DNA of 64,000 nucleotides from positions 1 through 64,000 of the forward strand of contig VHCW01000005.1 of the NCBI GenBank assembly GCA_016871575.1. Reading direction: 5' to 3'. Shown piece after piece: positions 16,729-24,306 of the stretch. The first letter of the stretch is position 1; each line of letters starts with the position of its first letter. The notes under the pieces are model-generated. The model was not told where the DNA came from. It did no database searches and worked only from the letters and a program-made list of their open reading frames with translations. Position numbers and translations under genes: made by a program. The stretch comes from Verrucomicrobiota bacterium. GTDB taxonomy: Bacteria > Verrucomicrobiota > Verrucomicrobiia > Palsa-1439.

Positions 16729-18072
16729 TCACAGTTTCCAGCCCCGTCGGTATGACGAATGAAGCAATGCGTTGGCTTCGCGGCAGTTGGTGAACCGCAT
16801 CGCGCGCTCGCTGTACTGGAGTTTCCGGCCAAGGAAACGAATGGCAATCGCGCCGAGCAAGCCGACTTCCGAGAGCCGTCCGCCGTACTCGAACGGCGAC
16901 CCCGCCGGCCGGCCTTCGCGAATTGCGTTGATCCAATCTTTCTGGTGGCTGACGCGCACGCGCGGGATTGTCGGGTCGGGCCGCTTGTACGCTTGCATCT
17001 TCGTTTCAGGGAAAATCCGGCAACTGTCGGCGCCGTGGGAACCGTACATGATCTTGCCGCGAGTGCCGATGACCACCGCGCCGGTGCCGACGACTTTGCG
17101 GTCGGCTTCCAAGTCGTCGGGACGCGGAATGGTTCGCTGGCCGTCATGCCAGATGAGCTTGACCGGGCCGCGTTTGCCCTTGGCGGGGAACTCGAACGTG
17201 ATCTTCGTGCCGGGAGGATAGAGGTCGGCGTGTTTGTCCGGGTCATAACCGTCGGCCTCGGCTTGAATGGAAACGGGCATGTCCAAATCCAGCGCCCAGA
17301 ACACGGGATCAACCACGTGACAAACCCAATCGCCGAGCGTGCCGGTGCCGTAGGTCATCCAGCCGCGCCAATCACGCGGCACATAAACCGGATGATACGG
17401 CCGCTCCGGCGCCGGTCCCTGCCAGAGGTCCCAGTCCAGTTCCGGCGGCACCGGCGGGCGTTCCGCGCGGACTTGTTCCAGTTTATTGATCTGACAGTAA
17501 ATTTCCGGGTAACGATCACAGGCGGCATGAACTTCAGTCACATCACCAATCGCCCCGTCCCAAATCCACTCGCAAAACAGACGAATGGTGTCGGTCGAAT
17601 GTCCCTGATTTCCAACCTGCGTGATGAGCTTGCGCGCCAATGCTTCTTTCCGCAATGCCCGCGCTTCTGCCACGGTATGCGTGAGCGGTTTCTCGCAATA
17701 AACATGTTTGCCGCGCCGCAATGCCGCCATGGCCACCACGGCGTGCGTGTGGTCGGGCGTGCTGATGACCACCGCGTCAATCTGGTCGCTCATCGCATCG
17801 AACATCTTACGGAAGTCCTTGAACTGTTTCGCGCCGGGAAACTTCTTGAAGTTGGCCGCCGCGCGACGGTCATCCACGTCGCACAAGGCCACGAGATTTT
17901 CGTCGCCCATCTCCCGGAGATTGGAGGCGGCCCGGCCGCCGGCGCCGATGGCGGCGAGGTTGAGCTTGCGACTCGGCGGCGTCTGGCCGTTAACGCCCAA
18001 CACAAAGGAGGGAACAACTTGGAACCCGAAGGCTGTCGCGGCCATCGTCTTGAGGAAGGTGCGTCGTTTCAT
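16729..18072 (-). CDS. Tat-exported Gfo/Idh/MocA family oxidoreductase
   Basis: 447 aa from ATG 18072. MKRRTFLKTMAATAFGF is a twin-arginine signal. The NAD(P)-binding fold begins with LNLAAIGAGGRA, and the family EKPLTHT motif follows at residue ~125. The C-terminal half (FEYGGRLSEVGLLGAIAIRF) is typical of the periplasmic members common in Planctomycetes and Verrucomicrobia. It probably oxidises or isomerises a sugar in the periplasm with tightly held cofactor. A codon-proximal TACATC box (18080-18085) 7 nt before the ATG suggests a leaderless message. The next + strand gene (18165) is divergent. Confidence 0.85.
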   Translation of the reverse strand: MKRRTFLKTMAATAFGFQVVPSFVLGVNGQTPPSRKLNLAAIGAGGRAASNLREMGDENLVALCDVDDRRAAANFKKFPGAKQFKDFRKMFDAMSDQIDAVVISTPDHTHAVVAMAALRRGKHVYCEKPLTHTVAEARALRKEALARKLITQVGNQGHSTDTIRLFCEWIWDGAIGDVTEVHAACDRYPEIYCQINKLEQVRAERPPVPPELDWDLWQGPAPERPYHPVYVPRDWRGWMTYGTGTLGDWVCHVVDPVFWALDLDMPVSIQAEADGYDPDKHADLYPPGTKITFEFPAKGKRGPVKLIWHDGQRTIPRPDDLEADRKVVGTGAVVIGTRGKIMYGSHGADSCRIFPETKMQAYKRPDPTIPRVRVSHQKDWINAIREGRPAGSPFEYGGRLSEVGLLGAIAIRFLGRKLQYSERAMRFTNCREANALLHSSYRRGWKL

Positions 18073-18164
18073 AATGCCTGATGTAGTCGCACAATCACCG
18101 CGCAAGAATCAATGTCAAAAAAGCTTGTGAGTTTCCCTGCGCTCGTATTAGGATGCCGCCCGTC

Positions 18165-18851
18165 ATGCGCAAAGTCAGTCGCCGGGAATTTTTGCAAGAG
18201 TGTGGCGCGTCCACCACCGCCGTGTTGGCGATGGGCGCGCTTCGCAACCCGTCGGCGCAATCAAAGGAGCCTGCTTCCACCATGTCCAACAAAGTTCTCA
18301 TCATCGTCGGCGACGCCGCGGAAACCGTTGACACGCTCTACCCCTACTACCGCCTGATCGAGGACGGCTTCGAGCCGGTCGTCGCGGGGCCGGAGAAACG
18401 CCGCTACAACATGGTCCTGCACGAAGTCAAACCCGGCTGGGACATCACCCGCGAATACGAAGGCTACACCATCGAGGCCAAGATCGCCTTCCGCGACATC
18501 AAGCCCGAGGAATACGTCGGCATCTTTTTCAGCGGCGGACGCGCCCCCGAGTACATCCGCGACAATCCCGACCTGATCCGCATCACCCGCTATTTCTTCG
18601 AGAAGAACAAACCGATCGCTTCCGTGTGTCACGGCGTCGAGATTCCCGCCCGCGCCGGTTGCGTCAAGGGACGCCGCATGGCGACCGTGCCGAAATGCCA
18701 GTTCGACCTCGAAGTCTGCGGCGGCATCTTCGTCAATGAACCGTGCGTGGTGGACGGCAATCTCGTCAGCGGCCGCACCTTCCACGATCACGGCCACTAC
18801 ATGGGCAAGTGGATGAAGATGTTGAACGACGCCCGCGCCAAGTCGAAATGA
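18165..18851 (+). CDS. Tat-signal DJ-1/PfpI family protein
   Basis: 228 aa from ATG 18165; an in-frame ATG at 18153 is the alternative. SRREFLQECGASTTAV is a Tat signal. The body is a DJ-1/PfpI fold with the nucleophile-elbow motif SVCHGVEIPARAG (Cys near residue 155) and the acidic residue in GGRAPEYI. Family members are glyoxalases, chaperones or amidase-like enzymes; which applies here is unclear, and export is unusual for the family. Its stop overlaps the start of the isomerase-like gene, opening a four-gene operon of Tat-exported proteins. Confidence 0.78.
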   Translation: MRKVSRREFLQECGASTTAVLAMGALRNPSAQSKEPASTMSNKVLIIVGDAAETVDTLYPYYRLIEDGFEPVVAGPEKRRYNMVLHEVKPGWDITREYEGYTIEAKIAFRDIKPEEYVGIFFSGGRAPEYIRDNPDLIRITRYFFEKNKPIASVCHGVEIPARAGCVKGRRMATVPKCQFDLEVCGGIFVNEPCVVDGNLVSGRTFHDHGHYMGKWMKMLNDARAKSK

Positions 18852-19780
18852 GCGCGTCGCCACTTGTCACGCGCCGCGAAGCCTGTCGTCGAATTACCGC
18901 GGGCGCGGCGGCGCTGGTGTTCGGTTCACAATGGGCGAGCGCGGCCTCCGACTTCCGATTGCGCTACATTCTTGCGTCGAGTTTGTACGGCACGCTCCCG
19001 CTCGATGTGATTCTGCCCGAAGTCCGCAAGACCGGCGCGGACTCGATTGACATCTGGCCGCTACGGCACGGCAACCAGCGCGAACAAATCACCGAGATGG
19101 GCGAGGAAAAATTTGCTGCGTTATTGAAGAAGCACAACGTCAAGCTCGGCTGCCTCACCCGTTACGATCTCGGCGCTTTCAAGCTGGAGCCGGAGATCGA
19201 GTTTGGCCGGCGGTTCGGCGCCAAGTTGATCGTGACCGGCAGCGGCGGCTCCAAGACGCTCGCCGGCGACGACCTCAAACGCGAGTTGAAGGCGTTTGTC
19301 GAGAAGATGAAACCGACAATTGAGATCGCCACGAAGGCCGGCATTGTCATCGGCATCGAGAACCACGGCGGCTGCATGTTGGCGTCGCCCGACTCAGTTC
19401 GTTGGCTTGCGGAGTTCTCACCATCGCCGAATCTCGGCGTCGCCCTTGCGCCGTATCATCTGCCGCAAGACCCGATGCTGCTGGCGAAGTTGATTGAGGA
19501 ACTTGGCCCGAAGCTCGCGCATTTCTATGCGTGGGAATACGGCAAGGGCTGTATGAAACCGATGCCAAAAGATGACGAACTGATGCAGTTGCCCGGTCGC
19601 GGCCCGCTCGATTTCCGTCCCATTGTGGCTGCGCTCCGCAAGATCAAGTATCGCCGCTGGACATCGGTCTTCATGCACCCCACGCCGCGCGGCATCCCCA
19701 TCCTGCCGACCGCCGGCGAAGTCACCGCCGCAGTGAATCAGGCACGAAAGCATCTCGCACAATGTCTGGCAAAGGCATGA
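18848..19780 (+). CDS. Tat-exported xylose isomerase-like TIM-barrel protein
   Basis: 310 aa from ATG 18848 (ATGA). TRREACRRITAGAAALVFG is the Tat signal. The remainder is an AP-endonuclease-2/xylose-isomerase-like TIM barrel (DSIDIWPLRHGN, VIGIENHGG). Such proteins isomerise or epimerise sugars or keto-sugars. It overlaps the following Gfo/Idh gene by four bases. The pairing of a TIM-barrel epimerase with a Gfo/Idh dehydrogenase is common in inositol and uncommon-sugar pathways, so both probably act on one substrate. Confidence 0.8.
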   Translation: MSASPLVTRREACRRITAGAAALVFGSQWASAASDFRLRYILASSLYGTLPLDVILPEVRKTGADSIDIWPLRHGNQREQITEMGEEKFAALLKKHNVKLGCLTRYDLGAFKLEPEIEFGRRFGAKLIVTGSGGSKTLAGDDLKRELKAFVEKMKPTIEIATKAGIVIGIENHGGCMLASPDSVRWLAEFSPSPNLGVALAPYHLPQDPMLLAKLIEELGPKLAHFYAWEYGKGCMKPMPKDDELMQLPGRGPLDFRPIVAALRKIKYRRWTSVFMHPTPRGIPILPTAGEVTAAVNQARKHLAQCLAKA

Positions 19781-21057
19781 ATTCGATTTCCCGTCGTACG
19801 TGGTTGCGGAGTGCGGCGGCAGCGATCGTCGCGCCGACAATCATCCCTGCTTCCGTGCTCGGCAAAGACGGCCGCCCGTCGCCGAGCAATCGGATCACGT
19901 TGGGGATGATCGGGCTTGGCAGCATGGGATTGCGGCACGTCAAAGGGTTTCTTCAGCAGTACGACACTCAGATCACGGCGGTCTGTGATGTTGACGAAGC
20001 GCGCCGCAAGCAGTCGTTGCAGGAGATCAACCAGGTTTACGACAACAAGGATTGCGCCGAGATCAACGATTTCCGCGAGTTGATCGCGCGCAAGGACATT
20101 GACGCGCTTTGCATCTCGCTGCCCGACCAGTGGCACGCGATCCCCGTGATCATGGCCGCGCGCGCCGGCAAGGACATCTACGGCGAGAAACCGCTCGCGC
20201 TCACCGTTGCCGAGGGGCGCGCCATGTGCGACGCCGTCAAACAGAATGGCTGCGTCTGGCAAACAGGAAGCTGGCAGCGCTCGACATGGCAGTTCCGGTT
20301 TGGCGCGGAGCTTGTTCGCAATGGGCGCATTGGCAAACTCCTGAAAGTGGAAGTCGGCAATCCCGACACGCCGACAACCGGGCCGCAACCGCCGATGCCG
20401 GTGCCTGACGGGTTCGACTACGAATTGTGGCTCGGCCCTGCGCCGTGGGCGCCGTACACGGAGAAACGTTGTCACTGGAACTTCCGCTGGATTTTCGACT
20501 ACTCCGGCGGACAGTTGACCGACAACGGCGCGCACGACATTGACATCGCGCACTGGGGGATGAATTGCGATTACACCGGCCCGGTCACCGTCGAGGGCGC
20601 CGGCGAGTTTCCCACTGACGGCCTCTGGAACACGGCGGGGAAACATCATCTCGTCTGCCGCTACGCCAACGGCGTGGAACTGTTCATTGGCGACCGATCC
20701 CGGTATCCGGGCGGTGTCCGCTGGATCGGCGAGAACGGCTGGGTGCACGCCAATCGCAGCGGCATCCAGACGGAGCCGAAGAGCCTGCTGCGCGAACAGT
20801 TCAGCGGCGGGATGGCGCGCAACCCGGTCGACCGGCAGGATCATCGTCGCAATTTCCTCGACTGCATCAAGACGCGTGCCGAGACCGTGGCCCCCATCGA
20901 GGTGGCACATCGCTCGATCACTGTTGCGCACCTTGGCAACATCGCGATGCGTCTGGGGCGCAAACTTCGCTGGAATCCCGACACTGAGCAGATCGTTGAC
21001 GATTCCGCCGCTACTCGCATGTTGTCGGTTTCCTACCGCGAACCGTGGAAACTGTGA
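19777..21057 (+). CDS. Tat-exported Gfo/Idh/MocA family oxidoreductase
   Basis: 426 aa. ATG 19777 is chosen because it overlaps the previous stop (ATGA) as elsewhere in this operon; an ATG at 19762 gives 5 more residues. SRRTWLRSAAAAIV is the Tat signal. ITLGMIGLGSMGLRHV starts the Rossmann fold, and GEKPLALTVAEG carries the catalytic-region EKP. The C-terminal sheet domain is complete. It is a paralogue of the gene at 16729, with a different insert and tail. Substrate unknown; context suggests a sugar or sugar acid shared with the enolase-superfamily enzyme downstream. Confidence 0.85.
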   Translation: MNSISRRTWLRSAAAAIVAPTIIPASVLGKDGRPSPSNRITLGMIGLGSMGLRHVKGFLQQYDTQITAVCDVDEARRKQSLQEINQVYDNKDCAEINDFRELIARKDIDALCISLPDQWHAIPVIMAARAGKDIYGEKPLALTVAEGRAMCDAVKQNGCVWQTGSWQRSTWQFRFGAELVRNGRIGKLLKVEVGNPDTPTTGPQPPMPVPDGFDYELWLGPAPWAPYTEKRCHWNFRWIFDYSGGQLTDNGAHDIDIAHWGMNCDYTGPVTVEGAGEFPTDGLWNTAGKHHLVCRYANGVELFIGDRSRYPGGVRWIGENGWVHANRSGIQTEPKSLLREQFSGGMARNPVDRQDHRRNFLDCIKTRAETVAPIEVAHRSITVAHLGNIAMRLGRKLRWNPDTEQIVDDSAATRMLSVSYREPWKL

Positions 21058-22439
21058 ACATCACCCGAAGAGAATTCCTGAAGAACTCCGGCGCCGCTGC
21101 CGCTGCGATTCTCGTTCAGCCTGTGTTCGCATTGGCCGGTTCAAGCGCGAAACCCATCCGCATCAAGTCGGTTGATTCCAACTTCGAGCGGGAACCGCTT
21201 GTTCGGCCGTTCGGGTTTAAGGGCGGCTATCTCAGCGAACTGTGGCAGACCGCCGCCTTGCTCGAAAGCGACTCCGGCTTGCGCAAAATCGGTCTTTGCA
21301 CGCAGAGCACATTGTGGTCCGACGCCTCGGTCTTCACTTCACACTCCGAGTCCGGTGGCAACACCTTGATGTATGCGCTCACGGAACGCGCGTTGCAGAT
21401 GATCAAAGGACAAACCTTCACCACGCCGGTTCATCTTCTCGACGGCATCCTCGAAGACCTGTACCGGTACGGCCAGAAAATCACTGCCAACAACCATCTC
21501 CGAAAGACCTTTGTCCTGAATGCGCTTGTCGGTGTTGACCAAGCTGCGTGGTTGCTCTACGCCGCCGAGAATCGCGTGAAGAATTTCGACGCGATGATCC
21601 CCACCACGTACAAGCCCGCGCTCTCGCATCATCACAAACTCGCCGCCTGCATCCCGCTGATGACCTACGGCGTGCCCATCGAGGAAATCAAGGCCGCCGC
21701 CGAGGAAGGCTACTTCTTCATGAAGATCAAAATCGGCCAGCCGGGCACGCAGGAGGAAATGCTCGAAAAAGACAAGGCGCGCATCTCCGCCATCCACGCC
21801 GCCATCGGCCACATCCGCACGCCGCACACCAAGGACGGACGGCTCCCGTACTATTTCGACGCCAACGGTCGCTACGAGAAAAAGGAAACGCTCCTGCGGC
21901 TGCTCGACCACCTTCGCAAGATCGGCGCGTTCGACCAGATTGCGATTGTCGAAGAACCGTTCCCCGAGGAACTCGAAATCAGCGTGAAGGACATTCCCGT
22001 CCGGCTCGCCGCCGACGAAACGGCTCACACCGACCGCGACGCCCGGCATCGCATCGAAATGGGTTACCGCGCCGTTGCGCTCAAACCCATCGCCAAAACG
22101 ATGAGCATGAGCATGAAGATCGCGCAGACTGCGCACGAACAGGGGGTGCCCTGTTTTTGCGCCGATCTCACCGTCAACCCGATTCTCATTGAGTGGAACA
22201 AAGCTGTTGCTGCGCGTCTCGCGCCATTCCCCGGTCTCGGCACCGGTCTGCTCGAAACCAACGGCCACCAGAACTACAAGAACTGGCAGACGATGCGTTC
22301 CTATCATCCGATGCCCGATGCCGCGTGGACCAAGGTCGAGAAGGGCGTCTTTCATCTCGACGCCGACTATTACCGTCACGACGGCGGCATCTTCCTGCCC
22401 TCACCGCACTACGAACAAGTGTTCGCCAAGCCGCACTGA
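21054..22439 (+). CDS. Tat-exported enolase-superfamily (mandelate racemase-like) protein
   Basis: 461 aa from GTG 21054, overlapping the previous stop (GTGA); a GTG at 21045 is possible. ITRREFLKNSGAAAAAIL is the Tat signal. The barrel shows the superfamily pattern: FMKIKIG with the catalytic lysine, YFDANGRY and IVEEPFP for metal ligands, then LAADETAHT. Substrates of this superfamily are sugar acids or cyclic lactones, by abstraction of the proton alpha to a carboxylate. It closes the four-gene operon of Tat proteins (18165-22439), fitting a periplasmic acid-sugar dehydration step. Export of an enolase-fold enzyme is unusual. Confidence 0.82.
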   Translation: MNITRREFLKNSGAAAAAILVQPVFALAGSSAKPIRIKSVDSNFEREPLVRPFGFKGGYLSELWQTAALLESDSGLRKIGLCTQSTLWSDASVFTSHSESGGNTLMYALTERALQMIKGQTFTTPVHLLDGILEDLYRYGQKITANNHLRKTFVLNALVGVDQAAWLLYAAENRVKNFDAMIPTTYKPALSHHHKLAACIPLMTYGVPIEEIKAAAEEGYFFMKIKIGQPGTQEEMLEKDKARISAIHAAIGHIRTPHTKDGRLPYYFDANGRYEKKETLLRLLDHLRKIGAFDQIAIVEEPFPEELEISVKDIPVRLAADETAHTDRDARHRIEMGYRAVALKPIAKTMSMSMKIAQTAHEQGVPCFCADLTVNPILIEWNKAVAARLAPFPGLGTGLLETNGHQNYKNWQTMRSYHPMPDAAWTKVEKGVFHLDADYYRHDGGIFLPSPHYEQVFAKPH

Positions 22440-22511
22440 GCTTTTCCGGGTCGAACGCTGTTGTTGACCGGTGTCAATCGTTTCCGTGCACGATGCGGTT
22501 ACGGTTGTGCC

Positions 22512-23096
22512 ATGAAACCGACCGAAATACTCAGTGCCGAACACCGGGTGATCGAACAGGTGTTGAACGTTCTGGAAAAAATGGCCGCGCAAGCCGAACA
22601 GACCGGCGCGCTGGAGAAACGCGACGCATCAGACGCCGTCGAGTTCTTCCGCATGTTTGCCGACAAATGCCACCACGGCAAGGAGGAGGCGCAACTGTTC
22701 CCCGCGATGGAAGCCAAAGGATTCCCGCGCGACGGCGGCCCGACGGGCGTGATGATCCATGAGCATGAACAGGGACGCCGGTATGTCCGCGCGATGGCGG
22801 ACGCCATCAAGAACGACAACGCCAAGGAATTTGCGCGGAACGGGCGCGCGTTCATCGAGTTGCTGCGCCAGCACATCCAGAAGGAAGACCATTGTCTGTT
22901 CAGCATGGCCGACCAGGCGTTCAGTCCCGCCGACCAGGCGAGTTTGCTGGCGGCGTTCGAGGCGGTCGAACGCGACCACATGGGCGCGGGCACGCACGAG
23001 AAGTTCCTGAAGCTGGCGAACGATCTTGCCGACTGCTACGGGGTCGCTCATGCCACACAGGCTGAAACCGAACACGCCTGCTGTTGCCATCACTGA
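22512..23096 (+). CDS. hemerythrin HHE domain protein
   Basis: 194 aa from ATG 22512. A four-helix hemerythrin-like fold is indicated by EHRVIEQVL, DKCHHGKEE (residue ~55), IHEHEQGRRYV and HIQKEDHCLF, which supply His and acidic ligands for a di-iron site. The C-terminus ends in CCCHH, which could bind another metal. Proteins of this group sense or store oxygen or NO, or guard iron clusters. It stands alone between the Tat operon and a small membrane protein. Confidence 0.82.
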   Translation: MKPTEILSAEHRVIEQVLNVLEKMAAQAEQTGALEKRDASDAVEFFRMFADKCHHGKEEAQLFPAMEAKGFPRDGGPTGVMIHEHEQGRRYVRAMADAIKNDNAKEFARNGRAFIELLRQHIQKEDHCLFSMADQAFSPADQASLLAAFEAVERDHMGAGTHEKFLKLANDLADCYGVAHATQAETEHACCCHH

Positions 23097-23106
23097 TGGC
23101 GGACGG

Positions 23107-23433
23107 TCACCACGGGCGGCGATGCAGTGAGCGCGTGGTCTCGCGGAAGTCCCAGACGGCCACTGCCAACGCGAGCAGCATCGCAAGGGTTGTCCATGTC
23201 AGGAACAACATCAGGTAGTACAATGACGAGGTCTTGCCCTTCGCGGCAATGATTTCCTTGTAATCCTGCAGGTCGCGGAAATACCGCCACGGCATCAGGC
23301 CCGTCGGAAACCGCGCGCCATGCCAGTAGAGCACGGCGCAAACGACAAACCAGTACAACAACAGCGTCAGCGCCGCCAAGCCGGCGGCTGCCGCGCCGAG
23401 ACCCCAGACTAGCCACGTGGTGCTCATGTCCAT
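23107..23433 (-). CDS. two-helix small membrane protein, unknown
   Basis: 108 aa. ATG 23433 is chosen because a promoter-like TTGAGC (23468-23463), a 16-nt spacer and TTACAT (23446-23441) sit 7 nt before it. Hydrophobic helices span ~10-32 and ~70-92, with a polar hairpin between (RFPTGLMPWRYFRDLQDYKE). No family recognised. It is divergent from the holin-like gene at 23521 and shares the intergenic region with it. Confidence 0.62.
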   Translation of the reverse strand: MDMSTTWLVWGLGAAAAGLAALTLLLYWFVVCAVLYWHGARFPTGLMPWRYFRDLQDYKEIIAAKGKTSSLYYLMLFLTWTTLAMLLALAVAVWDFRETTRSLHRRPW

Positions 23434-23440
23434 ACTGTGC

Positions 23441-23468
23441 ATGTAACACAACCGCCGTGTCTGCTCAA
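23441..23468 (-). promoter_or_regulatory. promoter of the small membrane protein gene
   Basis: On the minus strand TTGAGC, 16 nt, TTACAT, then 7 nt to ATG 23433. This is the same geometry as ten or more other genes in the window. Confidence 0.6.
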
Positions 23469-23484
23469 TGCCTTTGTCGAATGA

Positions 23485-23512
23485 TTGCATTCACACCGGC
23501 TTGCGTTACACT
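23485..23512 (+). promoter_or_regulatory. promoter of the phage-holin-family-4 gene
   Basis: TTGCAT (23485-23490), 16-nt spacer, TACACT (23507-23512), then 8 nt to ATG 23521, implying a leaderless or near-leaderless message. Confidence 0.6.
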
Positions 23513-23520
23513 GCGCCGGC

Positions 23521-23895
23521 ATGTTCAAACGACTTCTCATCCTGCTGATGAAACTGGCTGTCAACGCGCTCGCGTTGCTGGTTGTGGACTCCTTGTTCGA
23601 CAACATCTGGCTGGACAATCCGCGCGCCACTCTTTTCGCTGCCGTGGCGCTCGCGTTGGTCAACACGTTTGTGCGCCCGCTCGTCGCCGTGCTGACGCTG
23701 CCCTTCAATGTCCTGACGCTCGGACTGTTCACGCTGGTCGTCAACGCCGCCATGCTCAAGCTCGTCAGTTGGCTCATCCCCGCCTTCCACGTCGAGGGGT
23801 TCTGGACCGCCGTCGGCGGCGCGCTGGTGCTCAGCTTCGTCAGCGCCTTGCTGAACGTGTTCCTCAAGCCCGAAAGCAAACACGCTCGCGGCTGA
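23521..23895 (+). CDS. phage holin family 4 (YvlD-type) membrane protein
   Basis: 124 aa from ATG 23521 with four hydrophobic segments. The family signature is visible in ALALVNTFVRPLVAVLTLPF and LGLFTLVVNAAMLKLVSWL. Despite the name, these proteins are chromosomal small membrane proteins of unknown role, often linked to envelope stress. Its promoter lies at 23485-23512 with no ribosome site. The gene is followed after 30 nt by a VOC protein on the same strand. Confidence 0.82.
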   Translation: MFKRLLILLMKLAVNALALLVVDSLFDNIWLDNPRATLFAAVALALVNTFVRPLVAVLTLPFNVLTLGLFTLVVNAAMLKLVSWLIPAFHVEGFWTAVGGALVLSFVSALLNVFLKPESKHARG

Positions 23896-23925
23896 GATTC
23901 GCTGTTGATGAAAGGAGACACCATC

Positions 23926-24306
23926 ATGCCCAAGTTCCTCCACACCCGGATTCGCGTCGGCAACCTCGAACGCTCCATCCGTTGGTACGAGCAACTCGGT
24001 TTTCGTTGCACCCGGCGCACCGACAAGTCGCCCTCCGGCAACCAGCTTGCCTACCTCGAACTGCCCGGCAACGAGCATTTCCTCGAACTCTGCCACTCCC
24101 CCGATTACCCACTGCGCGTGCCCGAAGACCTCATGCACACCTGCGTCGGTTATCCCGACCTCATCGCCAAGTGCGACGAACTCGAAAAGAAAGGCGTCGC
24201 CATCTGGCCCGACGGCTGGCGCCAGAAGTTTTCCGGCAGCGGCATGAAAATGGCCTTCGTCACCGACCCCGACGGCTACGAGGTCGAGCTTCTCGAACAC
24301 GCATGA
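23926..24306 (+). CDS. VOC / glyoxalase I-like protein
   Basis: 126 aa from ATG 23926, with AAAGGAGACACC as ribosome site. It has paired beta-alpha-beta-beta-beta modules: [21 protein letters not shown] at the start, and [15 protein letters not shown] at the end supplying the metal-binding glutamate. This closely resembles lactoylglutathione lyase. The second metal ligands (His11 region, [11 protein letters not shown]) are present. It may detoxify methylglyoxal or a related ketoaldehyde. Its last 47 bases overlap the 3' end of the convergent uvrA gene. Confidence 0.8.
   Translation: MPKFLHTRIRVGNLERSIRWYEQLGFRCTRRTDKSPSGNQLAYLELPGNEHFLELCHSPDYPLRVPEDLMHTCVGYPDLIAKCDELEKKGVAIWPDGWRQKFSGSGMKMAFVTDPDGYEVELLEHA

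Noticed and set aside
23521..23895. Prophage lysis gene
   Set aside because: The 'phage holin family 4' name is historical; no phage genes surround it and it has its own housekeeping-type promoter.
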